Part shown: positions 15,770 through 24,092 of the stretch, piece after piece
How positions within the stretch are numbered: the stretch's first letter is position 1
Layout: every line of letters begins with the position of its first letter
Source of the DNA: Candidatus Gallacutalibacter stercoravium
GTDB lineage: Bacteria > Bacillota > Clostridia > Oscillospirales > Acutalibacteraceae
Length of the DNA: 36,748 bases
Direction of reading: 5' to 3'
NCBI GenBank assembly: GCA_018716975.1
Contig: DVJE01000028.1
Span: 1-36,748 of the forward strand
Notes under the pieces: model-generated
What the model saw: only the letters and a program-made list of their open reading frames with translations
What the model was told of the DNA's origin: nothing
The model's database searches: none
Program-made: the position numbers and the translations under genes

Positions 15770-16627
15770 TTAGATCCTCCTCTCTAACAACTTTTCGTTG
15801 AGTATCTCATAAAAATCTTTATCTTTCAACTTAATCAATTCCGCCTCCATTTGCGCGGCCTCAATATGTACTTTATCCTTTTCCGTTAGCTGGATGGAAA
15901 TTTCGCCGTCTATTGTTAAAAACAACTCGCTACCGTCTGTTACCGCCGCTTGTACGGATAAGCGGGAATCCTCGCCGAAAAGCACCGAACGGGAAAACAG
16001 CGAGTGAGAACAAATAGGCGTTAACAAAATGCAACGCATCAACGGCTCTATTACAGGCCCGCCCGCAGATAAAGAATAGGCTGTGGAACCGGTAGGGGTA
16101 GAAAAGATCACACCGTCTGCCCGGTATTCCGTTATTTCCTTCCCGTTATGCGACACCTTTAAATCGATAATACGAGACAAGGATCCTCTGGACACCACCG
16201 CGTCGTTTAACGCGTATACGGTTTTACTTTCTTTCTCTCCTTCTACGGTAACGGCCAGCATCATCCGTTTTTCAATGTGATATTCGCCGGTTTTCAGCCG
16301 TTCCAGGCAATTCAACTCGTCGGGCTCCATGCCCGCCACAAAGCCAACACGGCCCAGATTAATCCCCAACAGCGGCTTTTCTGCCAAAGCCGCATGTTTG
16401 GCGGCATGAATAATAGTGCCGTCACCACCGATGGTGATGACAATATCACAATCTTGCAGCATTTGGAAAAAGTCTTGATAAAAAACGACCTCGGCTATAT
16501 TGAAAAAGTCTACATATTCCTGGTAAAGAAACACCTCGGCGCCCAGCTGAAGCACCTTGCGTATGACCTTAACCGTATAAGCGTGTGCGTTGTCTTTGTT
16601 GAGATTGGGCAAAATCGCTATTTTCAA
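15770..16627 (-). CDS. nadK: NAD kinase
   Basis: NadK phosphorylates NAD to NADP in the cytoplasm. The 285-residue protein has GGDGT (67-71) in its Rossmann-like domain, the NDAVVSRG segment and the GSTAYSLSAGGPVI loop that binds the dinucleotide. The start is the TTG at 16627, eight bases after AAGGAGG, with no nearby ATG in frame. It overlaps nothing but is two bases from argR. About 110 bp upstream a weak terminator ends the tlyA transcript; no good promoter was found in that gap, so partial readthrough is likely. Confidence 0.96.
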   Translation of the reverse strand: MKIAILPNLNKDNAHAYTVKVIRKVLQLGAEVFLYQEYVDFFNIAEVVFYQDFFQMLQDCDIVITIGGDGTIIHAAKHAALAEKPLLGINLGRVGFVAGMEPDELNCLERLKTGEYHIEKRMMLAVTVEGEKESKTVYALNDAVVSRGSLSRIIDLKVSHNGKEITEYRADGVIFSTPTGSTAYSLSAGGPVIEPLMRCILLTPICSHSLFSRSVLFGEDSRLSVQAAVTDGSELFLTIDGEISIQLTEKDKVHIEAAQMEAELIKLKDKDFYEILNEKLLERRI

Positions 16628-16740
16628 AATAGGCGCCTCCTTTTTGCTTCACAAATCTACATTACTCTATATGAGCAACAGCCGCTATGCAATATCAAAA
16701 GGGTATGCCAACATGCACCCAGGCAACCCGTTTATGCTGA

Positions 16741-16769
16741 AAATAACCTCTTGCGAAGAAAGGGGTTAT
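16741..16769 (-). terminator. Weak terminator after tlyA
   Basis: ATAACC (16769-16764) and GGTTAT (16748-16743) with inner CTT/AAG pairs, followed by TTTTC on the minus strand. The stem overlaps the tlyA stop codon. Confidence 0.5.
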
Positions 16770-17578
16770 GCCTTTTCATGGGAAGCTTTTACCACTGCTT
16801 CTACATCCAGCCCAAGCAAACCGCACGATGCAGCCGGCTTCTCTGCCTTTTGTAAATACAGTAAAAATTCAATATTGCCTTCCGGGCCCTTAACCGGGGA
16901 AAAATCCAGCCCGCACAGGCGAAATCCCTCCTGCATGGCGTAACCACACACCCGTTGGATCACCTCTTTGTGCACTTTTGGGTCCCGCACTACTCCCTTT
17001 TTTCCCACCTTATCCTTACCCGCTTCAAACTGGGGTTTCACTAAGCAAACCGCCGTACCGCCGGCCCCAAGCAGGCGGTAAACCACCGGAAGAACCAGCG
17101 CCAAAGAAATAAAAGAAACGTCAACGCTGATGAAATCAAGGGGTTGCGGAATCTCTTTGCTGGATAAGTAACGGGCGTTTACCCCTTCTAAATTCACCAC
17201 GCGGGAATCCGCACGCAGTTGCGGCGAAAGCTGATCATGCCCCACGTCCACAGCATATACGCGCGCCGCACCGTTTTGCAACATACAATCGGTAAAACCG
17301 CCGGTAGAAGCGCCGATATCCGCCGCAACCTTTTCGCGCAAATCAATGGCAAAGGCAGAAAGCGCCTTCTCCAGCTTTAAGCCGCCCCGGCTGACATAAG
17401 GCAAGCCACCCCCGCTTTGTTCCACCTTAGCGTCTAACGGGAATAGGCCGCCCGGCTTGGTTTGCACGCATCCGTCTACATAGATAGCGCCCGACAAAAT
17501 CATAGCCTTCGCTTTTTCCCGGCTGGGGGCCAGCCCCGCTTCCAATACTAAGGCATCCAACCGTTTTTTATCCGTCAT
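16766..17578 (-). CDS. tlyA: TlyA-family rRNA 2'-O-methyltransferase
   Basis: The 270-residue protein has an N-terminal S4 RNA-binding domain (RLDALVLEAGLAPSREKAKA, then GAIYVDGCVQTKPGG) and a C-terminal RrmJ/FtsJ methyltransferase domain with the S-adenosylmethionine loop ADIGASTGGFTDC and the VDVGHDQL strand. TlyA proteins methylate ribosomal RNA; a haemolysin activity has been reported for some members but is secondary. It overlaps the end of dxs by 11 bp, so translation is coupled. Its ribosome site AAGGGAG lies inside the dxs end. The dxs-tlyA pair is conserved in Firmicutes. Confidence 0.95.
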   Translation of the reverse strand: MTDKKRLDALVLEAGLAPSREKAKAMILSGAIYVDGCVQTKPGGLFPLDAKVEQSGGGLPYVSRGGLKLEKALSAFAIDLREKVAADIGASTGGFTDCMLQNGAARVYAVDVGHDQLSPQLRADSRVVNLEGVNARYLSSKEIPQPLDFISVDVSFISLALVLPVVYRLLGAGGTAVCLVKPQFEAGKDKVGKKGVVRDPKVHKEVIQRVCGYAMQEGFRLCGLDFSPVKGPEGNIEFLLYLQKAEKPAASCGLLGLDVEAVVKASHEKA

Positions 17579-19442
17579 CTTTTACAAGCTCCCTTGTAAT
17601 ATCCTCCACCATAGCTTCGTTATCCAGCCGCAATAGCTGTAAAGTGCGCAGCATATTGGCCTGCGCCACAAAACAATCCTCAATAGCCGATAAATGGTAA
17701 GCGCCGCTAAAATCCTCCCTTTGCGCCAAAAGCGCGCCCAGGCGCTCCCCTACGCCGCCGCTTCGCATCCCTTCCTCATAAAAGAACACTTGCCGGCTGC
17801 CCGCCGCCAGCTCTACCACGTCCGGATCTAGAGGCTTGATCTGGTTAAGCTTAACGACGCGGATGTGTATCCCCTTATGCGCTAATTCCTCTTGCGCCAT
17901 ACATGCAAAAGAAAAAAGCCTGCCGTAAGTGATCAATAAATTCGGCGAAGGGTCGCCCCAAAGCGTATAAGTAGACGCGCCGGATTGAAATCCTGCCGGA
18001 CGGTACAGCTCGCCACCGCGGGGGTACCGCACCGCCGCTACCCCGCTGCATCCATACAAAGCATTGCGAAAACTGGGGCCCAGCTCGTCAAAATAGCAAG
18101 GCGAATACACGGTAACATTGGGGATGGAATTGAGAAACGCCACGTCAAAAATCCCCTGATGGGTTTCGCCGTCTTCCCCTACAATACCCGCCCGATCGAT
18201 AGCCAAGGTAACCTTTACGTTTTGCAAAGCGGCGTCATGAATAATTTGATCATAGCTGCGCTGCAAAAAGGTAGAATATACGGCAAACACCGGTAGCATA
18301 CCGCCTGCGGCCAATCCCCCGGCAAAGGTAACGGCGTGCTCTTCGGCAATGCCCACATCAAAAAAACGTTCCTTATAAATTCTGGCAAATTCCGAAAGGC
18401 CGGTGCCGGGCTTCATCGCCGCGGTAATGGCGCACACACGCTCGTCCGCTTCTGCTAAACAACACATCAGCACGCCGAATGCCTCAGAAAAGCTTTCGCT
18501 TGAGGTAAGGGCCTCGCCGGTTTCCACATCAAAAGAGGATACACCGTGAAACGCCTTGGGATCCTTTTCGGCAAAGGGATAGCCCTTGCCCTTTTTGGTT
18601 ATTACATGAACCAGCACCGGCTGGTTGAGTTTCTGCGCCAGGCGCAACACATCGATAAGCTTTTCTATATCATGACCGTCAATGGGGCCGTAATATAAAA
18701 AACCCATGTCGTCAAAAAGCGTATCGTTATACAAAATCGTTTTCAGCAGGGATTTTGACTTTATCAAAAAACGGCGCAGGGCTTTGCCGATAATAGGCAC
18801 GTGGGTTAAAAACTTTTCTAAATGCACCTTCATGCGCAGGTAAAATGGTTTGGTTCGGATAACCGCCAAATAACGGGCCATCGATCCCACATTGGTAGAG
18901 ATGGACATATGGTTATCGTTAAGCACCACAATAAAATTCTTTTTATAGCGCCCTGCGTTGTTTAACCCCTCATAGGCCAAGCCGCCCGTTAAGGCTCCGT
19001 CGCCAATTACCGCAACCACGCTGCCCGGCAGATTTAACAGGCTTTTTGCGTTGGCTATGCCGAAGGCCGATGAAATAGACGTGCTGCTGTGGCCGGAATC
19101 CAACGGATCATAAGGGCTTTCTTTTCGTTTTGGAAATCCCGAAATGCCGCCCTCTTGCCGGATGGAATCCATCTGCTGCAGCCTGCCGGTTAATATTTTA
19201 TGGGTGTAACACTGATGCCCCACATCCCAAATGATCGTGTCGCCGCTGCTTTGAAAAACCTTGTGCAGCGCCACGGTTAACTCCACAACTCCTAGGTTGG
19301 AAGCCAAATGCCCGCCGTTTTTGCTCACGGTTTGTATCAGCTTTTCGCGGATCTCCGCGCACAACTGCTGTAACTGTTGAACCGACATTTCCTGCAAATC
19401 GGCCGGGGTGTGTATTCGGTTGAGAAGGGGTTGCTGTGCCAT
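17568..19442 (-). CDS. dxs: 1-deoxy-D-xylulose-5-phosphate synthase
   Basis: Dxs joins pyruvate and glyceraldehyde 3-phosphate to start the methylerythritol phosphate route to isoprenoids. The 624-residue protein has the thiamine diphosphate motif GDGALTGGLAYEGLNNAG, the GHQCYTHKILTGR segment and the central transketolase DRAGIVGEDGETHQG motif, and ends with the typical C-terminal domain. The ATG at 19442 is chosen because GAGG lies eight bases upstream; the ATG at 19448 is too close to it. It follows ispA by 91 bp, has a good promoter of its own in that gap, and overlaps tlyA. Confidence 0.97.
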   Translation of the reverse strand: MAQQPLLNRIHTPADLQEMSVQQLQQLCAEIREKLIQTVSKNGGHLASNLGVVELTVALHKVFQSSGDTIIWDVGHQCYTHKILTGRLQQMDSIRQEGGISGFPKRKESPYDPLDSGHSSTSISSAFGIANAKSLLNLPGSVVAVIGDGALTGGLAYEGLNNAGRYKKNFIVVLNDNHMSISTNVGSMARYLAVIRTKPFYLRMKVHLEKFLTHVPIIGKALRRFLIKSKSLLKTILYNDTLFDDMGFLYYGPIDGHDIEKLIDVLRLAQKLNQPVLVHVITKKGKGYPFAEKDPKAFHGVSSFDVETGEALTSSESFSEAFGVLMCCLAEADERVCAITAAMKPGTGLSEFARIYKERFFDVGIAEEHAVTFAGGLAAGGMLPVFAVYSTFLQRSYDQIIHDAALQNVKVTLAIDRAGIVGEDGETHQGIFDVAFLNSIPNVTVYSPCYFDELGPSFRNALYGCSGVAAVRYPRGGELYRPAGFQSGASTYTLWGDPSPNLLITYGRLFSFACMAQEELAHKGIHIRVVKLNQIKPLDPDVVELAAGSRQVFFYEEGMRSGGVGERLGALLAQREDFSGAYHLSAIEDCFVAQANMLRTLQLLRLDNEAMVEDITRELVKDDG

Positions 19443-19466
19443 TTTCATAACCTCGATTCCACCGCT

Positions 19467-19506
19467 ATCATACCACGGCACTGAAAATTATGCAACTTTT
19501 TGCATA
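19467..19506 (-). promoter_or_regulatory. dxs promoter with a dyad at the -35 box
   Basis: Minus-strand TTGCAT (19495-19490), 17-bp spacer, TATGAT (19472-19467) with TGG just before it, an extended -10. The -35 box overlaps a perfect dyad TATGCAA-4-TTGCATA (19489-19506), which could be an operator, or a small hairpin ending the ispA transcript. Transcription would start about 18 bases before the dxs ATG. Confidence 0.65.
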
Positions 19507-19533
19507 CGCATCCTTTACACATAGCTTGCTTGA

Positions 19534-20433
19534 CTATTTTTTCCGCTGCGCCAAAGATTGCGCCAAAGAACGTAAAAAGGAGGTGTCTCCATCAAAAACG
19601 TCTAAAGCCTTAACAGCGCCGGCGGTAAGCTGCTGCGCCAGTTCCTGGCAGCGCTCCAAACCCAGAAGACTCACATAGGTGGCCTTGTCGTTGGCCGCGT
19701 CACTGCCGATTGGCTTGCCCAGCTGGGCGGCGTCGGCCGTTTGATCCAAAATATCGTCTACAATCTGAAAGGCAAGACCCACATTCCGGGCATAAAGGCC
19801 CGCCGCCTCACGGTATTGGGTGGGCGCCCCCGCTATTTCGCAGCCGATTTGTACGGCGGCCCAAATCAAAGCCCCCGTTTTTTTCTCATCCATCTCTTTG
19901 AGCTGCTCTAACGTTACCTGCCGGCCCTCGCTCATCAAATCAATCACCTGACCCGCCACCATACCGGACCACCCCGCCTGAGTGGCCAAAATTCCGGCGG
20001 CGCGAGCCGCCCGCTCGGCGCCAACCAAGGCGATGCTTTGCGCGCACAGCATCCGTTCAAAGGCCAGCGTCAGTAGCGCATCCCCCGCCAACAGCGCCGT
20101 AGCCTCGTCAAACGCCACATGATTAGAGGGCCTGCCCCGACGCATATCGTCGTCATCCATGCAGGGCAGATCGTCGTGAATCAAAGAATAGGTGTGTATC
20201 ATCTCCACCGCGCAAGCAAAGGGCAAAGCAGCTTCTACATCGCCGCCGCACAGGCGGCAAAACGCAAGGGTAAGCACCGGGCGTACCCGTTTCCCCCCGG
20301 CCAGCAAGCTGTATTCCATGGCCCGCATCAACTTTTCTTCTCTGCCGGCTGCGGCGGGCAGATATTCCCGCAAAGCGGCCTCTATTTTTTCAACATAACC
20401 TTGTGCATCGTCAATTTGTTTCGCCTTTTCCAT
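19534..20433 (-). CDS. ispA: Polyprenyl (farnesyl/geranyl) diphosphate synthase
   Basis: A 299-residue class I isoprenyl diphosphate synthase that condenses IPP with DMAPP/GPP, supplying farnesyl diphosphate for undecaprenyl phosphate and quinone-like lipids. It shows GGKRVRP (47-53), the first aspartate-rich motif DDLPCMDDDD (87-96) and the second motif DDILD near residue 230. Size and operon position match IspA rather than longer-chain heptaprenyl synthases. The ATG at 20433 follows GGGGGAA; a longer frame reaches into xseB without a site. It overlaps the end of xseB by 23 bp, so coupling with xseB translation is expected. Confidence 0.95.
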   Translation of the reverse strand: MEKAKQIDDAQGYVEKIEAALREYLPAAAGREEKLMRAMEYSLLAGGKRVRPVLTLAFCRLCGGDVEAALPFACAVEMIHTYSLIHDDLPCMDDDDMRRGRPSNHVAFDEATALLAGDALLTLAFERMLCAQSIALVGAERAARAAGILATQAGWSGMVAGQVIDLMSEGRQVTLEQLKEMDEKKTGALIWAAVQIGCEIAGAPTQYREAAGLYARNVGLAFQIVDDILDQTADAAQLGKPIGSDAANDKATYVSLLGLERCQELAQQLTAGAVKALDVFDGDTSFLRSLAQSLAQRKK

Positions 20434-20641
20434 TTTGTATTCCCCCGTTTTCCTCCTGCCCGGCCAACTGGGTAATTTTTTGCTCTGCACGGGTCAGAGT
20501 GGTATAGCATTGCGAAGCCAGCTTGCTTCCCTGCTCGAACAGCTGTATCGATTCTTCCAGGGAAACGTTACCTTCTTCCAGTTTGCCCACAATTTCTTCC
20601 AACTGCCGTATCGATTCCTCAAAAGATAATTTTTTACTCAT
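20411..20641 (-). CDS. xseB: Exodeoxyribonuclease VII small subunit
   Basis: XseB is the small helical subunit that binds several copies to XseA in exonuclease VII, a single-strand-specific nuclease. The 76-residue protein has the standard pattern LSFEESIRQLEEIVGKLEEG, then SLEESIQLFEQG and the basic end of the helix. It overlaps xseA by 8 bp at its start and ispA by 23 bp at its end. Length and helix content match the family. Confidence 0.95.
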   Translation of the reverse strand: MSKKLSFEESIRQLEEIVGKLEEGNVSLEESIQLFEQGSKLASQCYTTLTRAEQKITQLAGQEENGGIQNGKGETN

Positions 20642-21866
20642 CTTTCTCCCCTCCGTGCTCCATTTCTTCTATTTGTTCCACCCTGCATTGAATAACGCCG
20701 TCGCTTACCCGCAAGTGTAAACGATCGCCGGGCACCGTTTGCGCCACCCTGCGCACCACATTGCCGTTTTGATCCTGCGCAATGGCATAGCCCCGGCCCA
20801 GCACGCGCAAGGGGCTTAAGGCATCGAGTTTACCTGCACAGGCGCTCAAGCGCTGCTGCTGCGCGCCGACCAAACGCGAATAACTAGAAGAAAGCTTTTC
20901 CGCCAGCCCGTCTAACATCTGCCGTTTACCGCCCAACCAAGTATCCGGCTGGGTGAGAACACGGCTTTTCTGCAATCGCTCCAGTTGGGCACGCGAGGTA
21001 GAAAGCTTGGCCTGCACCGCCGACGCCATACGCGTTTGCGCCCCCCGCAATGCAAGCAACAGCTCTGCACTATCCGGCACGGCCAACTCGGCGGCGGCCG
21101 AAGGGGTGGGAGCCCGCAGGTCGGCGGCTAAATCACACAAGGTAAAATCGGTTTCATGCCCCACGGCGGAAATCACCGGAATCTGAGAGGCGGCCACCGC
21201 CCGTACCACCGGCTCTTCGTTAAAAGCCCATAAATCCTCTAAGGAGCCGCCGCCGCGCCCGATAATCAGCACATCCGCCGCCTGTTGGGCGTTAAAACGG
21301 CGCACCGCTTCCGCCAACTGGGCGGCTGCACCCTCCCCTTGCACCAGCACGGGGCAAACCACCACCTGAGCCAAAGGATAGCGCCGGCCCAAGATACTTT
21401 CAATATCGCGGATAGCAGCGCCGGTGGGCGATGTAATAACCCCTACCCGTTGCGGAAAAGCTGGGAGCGGCCGCTTGCGCTCCTGGGCAAACAGTCCCTC
21501 CGCCTCCAGGCGAGCCTTTAGCTGTTCCAGCGCCAAATGCAGCGCCCCCAAGCCCTCTGGTTGCATGTCTTCTACATAAAGCTGGTATTGCCCGCTGGCC
21601 TCATAAACCGAAACTCTGCCCCGCACCAGCACATGCATGCCGTCGGCGGGCAAAAAGCGCACCCGTCGGGCATTTGTAGAAAACATAACGCATTTTATGG
21701 CGCATTTATCGTCTTTTAAAGAAAAATAAAAGTGGCCCGAACGATAGTGGTTTGTGAAATTGGAAATCTCACCGGACAGATATACCCCGGTGAGATTTTT
21801 ATCGCTATCCAATAGCGATTTAATATAAAAGTTCAGCTGTGTTACTGTGAGCACATTCATTTCCAT
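20634..21866 (-). CDS. xseA: Exodeoxyribonuclease VII large subunit
   Basis: XseA is the catalytic subunit of exonuclease VII. The 410-residue protein has the N-terminal OB-fold (VYLSGEISNFTNHYRSGHFY, residues about 22-105) and the catalytic region with GVITSPTGAAIRDI, IIGRGGGSLEDLWAFN and PVISAVGHETDFTLCDLAADLRAPTPSAAA-type spacing, then a coiled-coil arm and a C-terminal hairpin. The ATG follows AAGGAG by six bases. It starts 13 bp after the TsaD-like gene and overlaps xseB. It acts in DNA repair and mismatch correction in the cytoplasm. Confidence 0.96.
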   Translation of the reverse strand: MEMNVLTVTQLNFYIKSLLDSDKNLTGVYLSGEISNFTNHYRSGHFYFSLKDDKCAIKCVMFSTNARRVRFLPADGMHVLVRGRVSVYEASGQYQLYVEDMQPEGLGALHLALEQLKARLEAEGLFAQERKRPLPAFPQRVGVITSPTGAAIRDIESILGRRYPLAQVVVCPVLVQGEGAAAQLAEAVRRFNAQQAADVLIIGRGGGSLEDLWAFNEEPVVRAVAASQIPVISAVGHETDFTLCDLAADLRAPTPSAAAELAVPDSAELLLALRGAQTRMASAVQAKLSTSRAQLERLQKSRVLTQPDTWLGGKRQMLDGLAEKLSSSYSRLVGAQQQRLSACAGKLDALSPLRVLGRGYAIAQDQNGNVVRRVAQTVPGDRLHLRVSDGVIQCRVEQIEEMEHGGEKDE

Positions 21867-21879
21867 GGTGTTCTCCTTT

Positions 21880-22830
21880 TCAGCGCCGGCCCTGGTGGTT
21901 TATTGCGGCCAACACAGCGATTCCTGCCGCGTTATCGGACGAAAAAACCGGCTGTGCAAAAAAGGCATGGTATTTGTTTTGCAGGCGGGTGCGAATCATT
22001 GTATTTGACATCACGCCGCCGGCAAAGAGCACCGGCAGGTTGCCATATGCCTGCAACAAGCGTTCGCACATCATATCTAATGTGCCGGCGATGTAATCCA
22101 AGCAAGCAAAGGCCACTTTTTCAGGCTGCTCACCGTTTTGCAGCATGCTTTTGCAGATGTTCTCAATGCCCGATAGGCAACAGTTACATCCCTTGAGCAC
22201 CGGGCGGCTGCGCACTTGGCCGGTATATTGCGCCGCCAGCTTTTCTAACTGTGGGCCCGCCGGGAACGGCAACCCCAGCATGCCGCCAACGCGATCCACC
22301 GCCTGGCCTGCGTTGAGATCCAGCGTTTGGGCAACCATCTTTATCTGCGGCAGCCCCTCGCCGCTGGGCTGTGCCAACACCGTCTCGGTGGTGCCGCCGG
22401 ATACATGAAAAGCCAAAAAGGGCTCGTTTAACAGATCCAACCGCCCGGCCGAATACAGCGCGGCAACAATGTGCCCCGCCTGGTGAGAAAATTCATGTAC
22501 CGGCACAGCAAGCGTTTGGCCCAGAATGCGGGCAACGCTCACACCAACGGTAAAACACGGCATATAGGAACCGGCCACGTCCCTGGGCCGGGCCGAAACC
22601 CCTACCGCTGTGATAGTTCCTATCGGCCCGCCAATTTCATCCTGCAGCTTTTCTACCACCTGCGGCAGCTGCTGCACATGATGAAACACCGCCTCGCTTT
22701 GACGCAACCCCAACTGGCCTTCCTTTACCGGAAGCAGACGTTTGCTGTGCCACACCTGGCCGGTTTCACTGTTGTACAAAGCCGCCGAGGTGGTGTAGTT
22801 GCTGGTGTCAATCCCCAGAAACCGCCCCAT
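21880..22830 (-). CDS. TsaD/Kae1-like (peptidase M22 family) ASKHA protein, paralogue of TsaD
   Basis: A 316-residue protein of the TsaD/Kae1/Gcp superfamily. It has the ASKHA start FLGIDTSNYTTSAALY, the metal-binding histidine pair in SHQAGH, the nucleotide loop HVSGGTTETV and the late aspartate in SSDNAAGIA. True TsaD is about 335 residues and usually reads SGGHT at the loop; here the loop has T in place of H, so this is probably the Firmicute paralogue rather than the t6A synthase subunit. Its function is not established. The ATG at 22830 follows AAGGAG by seven bases. It lies within the nusB-xseA group, where B. subtilis has folD, overlapping the end of nusB by 23 bp. Confidence 0.85.
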   Translation of the reverse strand: MGRFLGIDTSNYTTSAALYNSETGQVWHSKRLLPVKEGQLGLRQSEAVFHHVQQLPQVVEKLQDEIGGPIGTITAVGVSARPRDVAGSYMPCFTVGVSVARILGQTLAVPVHEFSHQAGHIVAALYSAGRLDLLNEPFLAFHVSGGTTETVLAQPSGEGLPQIKMVAQTLDLNAGQAVDRVGGMLGLPFPAGPQLEKLAAQYTGQVRSRPVLKGCNCCLSGIENICKSMLQNGEQPEKVAFACLDYIAGTLDMMCERLLQAYGNLPVLFAGGVMSNTMIRTRLQNKYHAFFAQPVFSSDNAAGIAVLAAINHQGRR

Positions 22831-23266
22831 CGGCTTGCTCCTTTCGCTCCTTTTTCTCCACGCCGCCCTCTTGTTCCAGCTTTTTCGCCACTGTGCCCAG
22901 CAGCCCGTTGATAAAGGAGGCGTCTTCCCCGGTGCCGTACTTTTTGGCAAGCTCCACCGCCTCGTTGATGGATACGCTTACCGGGATATCTTCTTCAAAC
23001 AGCATTTCATACAACGCCAGGCGGAGCAGCGAGGCGGCCACCCGCGAAAGGCGGCTGCGCTTCCAACCGATGCTATTTTCGTCGATCAAACGGTCAAGCA
23101 CCTCAAGGTGATTCTCTACGCCGATAAACACGTGCCTGGCGAAATCGCTTAAGGTAATTTCCCGCGCGGTTTGGGCCGCCTCTAAAATTTCATCCAAAGA
23201 GTCGGACTTAAATGACTTTTCAAACACCAAAATAAAGGCCTGTTCCCTTGCCTCATGCCGATTCAT
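22808..23266 (-). CDS. nusB: Transcription antitermination factor NusB
   Basis: NusB with ribosomal protein S10 binds boxA RNA and helps processive antitermination of ribosomal RNA operons. The 152-residue all-helical protein shows the N-terminal RHEAREQAFILVFEKSF and the C-terminal VSINEAVELAKKYGTGEDASFINGLLGTVAKK that mark the family. The ATG at 23266 is preferred to an in-frame GTG at 23275 because the ribosome site AAAGG touches the GTG. It is the first gene of the block nusB-TsaD-like-xseA-xseB-ispA, preceded by a leader containing a terminator, and overlaps the TsaD-like gene by 23 bp. Confidence 0.96.
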   Translation of the reverse strand: MNRHEAREQAFILVFEKSFKSDSLDEILEAAQTAREITLSDFARHVFIGVENHLEVLDRLIDENSIGWKRSRLSRVAASLLRLALYEMLFEEDIPVSVSINEAVELAKKYGTGEDASFINGLLGTVAKKLEQEGGVEKKERKEQADGAVSGD

Positions 23267-23316
23267 TCCGTTCACCCTTTCTTCCAGCCTCAGCCCGCCC
23301 CCATTGCCAAGGCAAT

Positions 23317-23345
23317 AAAAAAGCCCCTACAAACCTGTAGGGGCT
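23317..23345 (-). terminator. Strong terminator between spoIIIAH and nusB
   Basis: AGCCCCTAC (23345-23337 side) pairs with GTAGGGGCT (23330-23322) with a 6-nt loop; TTTTTTATT follows on the minus strand. It lies after a promoter-like site and 50 bp before nusB, so it may end spoIIIA transcripts or attenuate nusB, or both. Confidence 0.92.
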
Positions 23346-23369
23346 AAAACAAAATCATACTTTTGTTTT
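23346..23369 (-). other. A/T hairpin adjacent to the terminator
   Basis: AAAACAAAA (23346-23354) and TTTTGTTTT (23361-23369) form a perfect 9-bp stem with a 6-nt loop, abutting the terminator. On the minus strand its upstream side overlaps TTTGAAAAC (23373-23365), which loosely resembles the rear half of a Firmicute boxA. Confidence 0.6.
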
Positions 23370-23382
23370 CAAACGTCCGCTG

Positions 23383-23426
23383 CTGGTTTTCTGTTTCATT
23401 ATAACAGCAAAACCAGCCGGAGGCAA
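23383..23426 (-). promoter_or_regulatory. Candidate nusB promoter inside a dyad
   Basis: Minus-strand TTGCCT (23426-23421), 17-bp spacer, TATAAT (23403-23398) with TGT before it, an extended -10. The -10 box lies at the centre of a dyad whose arms are CTGGTTTTCTGTT (23383-23395) and AACAG-c-AAAACCAG (23403-23416), a possible repressor site or an RNA hairpin at the spoIIIAH end. Confidence 0.6.
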
Positions 23427-23436
23427 CCGATGGCTT

Positions 23437-24033
23437 TTATTTCACAGCCACAATCTTTATTTTGTCATAACTAATACCCGCTTGACCGGCGACAATATCC
23501 TTAATCGTGATAGCTTCGCTATCCAGCAGGTTTTCAGAGCTGACCGCCACGGTGCATTCCCCATTTTGTAAAAAGGCCACGCACTCGGCAAAGCCCTTTG
23601 CCTTTACCAAATTTTCAATATTGGTTTCCTGCTCCATTGCCTGGGTAATCTGAACGGTTTGGGCCACCGCATCCTTTTTGGTTTCTTCATTGTCGCCTGC
23701 GCTGTCGATGGTTTCTTCTAAGATATCCAAGGCTTCATCCCTCGTTTGTTGACGGGAAAGCCTGGTTTGCGCAAAGTAGTCGGAGGCGTTTGACGATAAA
23801 GACGACTCGCTCTCGGCGCCGGAGGCATTCTCTTCTCCTTCCAGCTGAGACGACGCGCCCGACTCCACGCTGTTGGTGTTTACATATTGTGCCTCGCCTA
23901 ATTCCTTGGTGGATGTTGTTGTGTTCGCCGCCAAAAGATCGTTTTGATCGGAGAATTGCCAGTTGAGATATACCGCCGCTCCCAGCGCCACAACCAGCGC
24001 AGCCAATACCAATTGCCGTTTGCCAAAGGCCAT
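23437..24033 (-). CDS. spoIIIAH: Stage III sporulation protein AH
   Basis: SpoIIIAH is a mother-cell membrane protein whose outer domain binds forespore SpoIIQ and forms a ring in the feeding-tube channel. The 198-residue protein has one membrane segment (about residues 7-24), a Ser/Glu-rich linker (about 40-85) and a C-terminal ring-building domain (about 95-198) with YFAQTRLSRQQTRDEALDIL and FAECVAFLQNGECTVAV. AGGAGG precedes the ATG by eight bases. It is the last gene of spoIIIA. SpoIIQ is not in the window. Confidence 0.93.
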   Translation of the reverse strand: MAFGKRQLVLAALVVALGAAVYLNWQFSDQNDLLAANTTTSTKELGEAQYVNTNSVESGASSQLEGEENASGAESESSLSSNASDYFAQTRLSRQQTRDEALDILEETIDSAGDNEETKKDAVAQTVQITQAMEQETNIENLVKAKGFAECVAFLQNGECTVAVSSENLLDSEAITIKDIVAGQAGISYDKIKIVAVK

Positions 24034-24092
24034 AATTCAATTCCTCCTGCTCTTTCTTCTAATTTATTCTGTGGCAGCCGGAGAGGCCGCTC

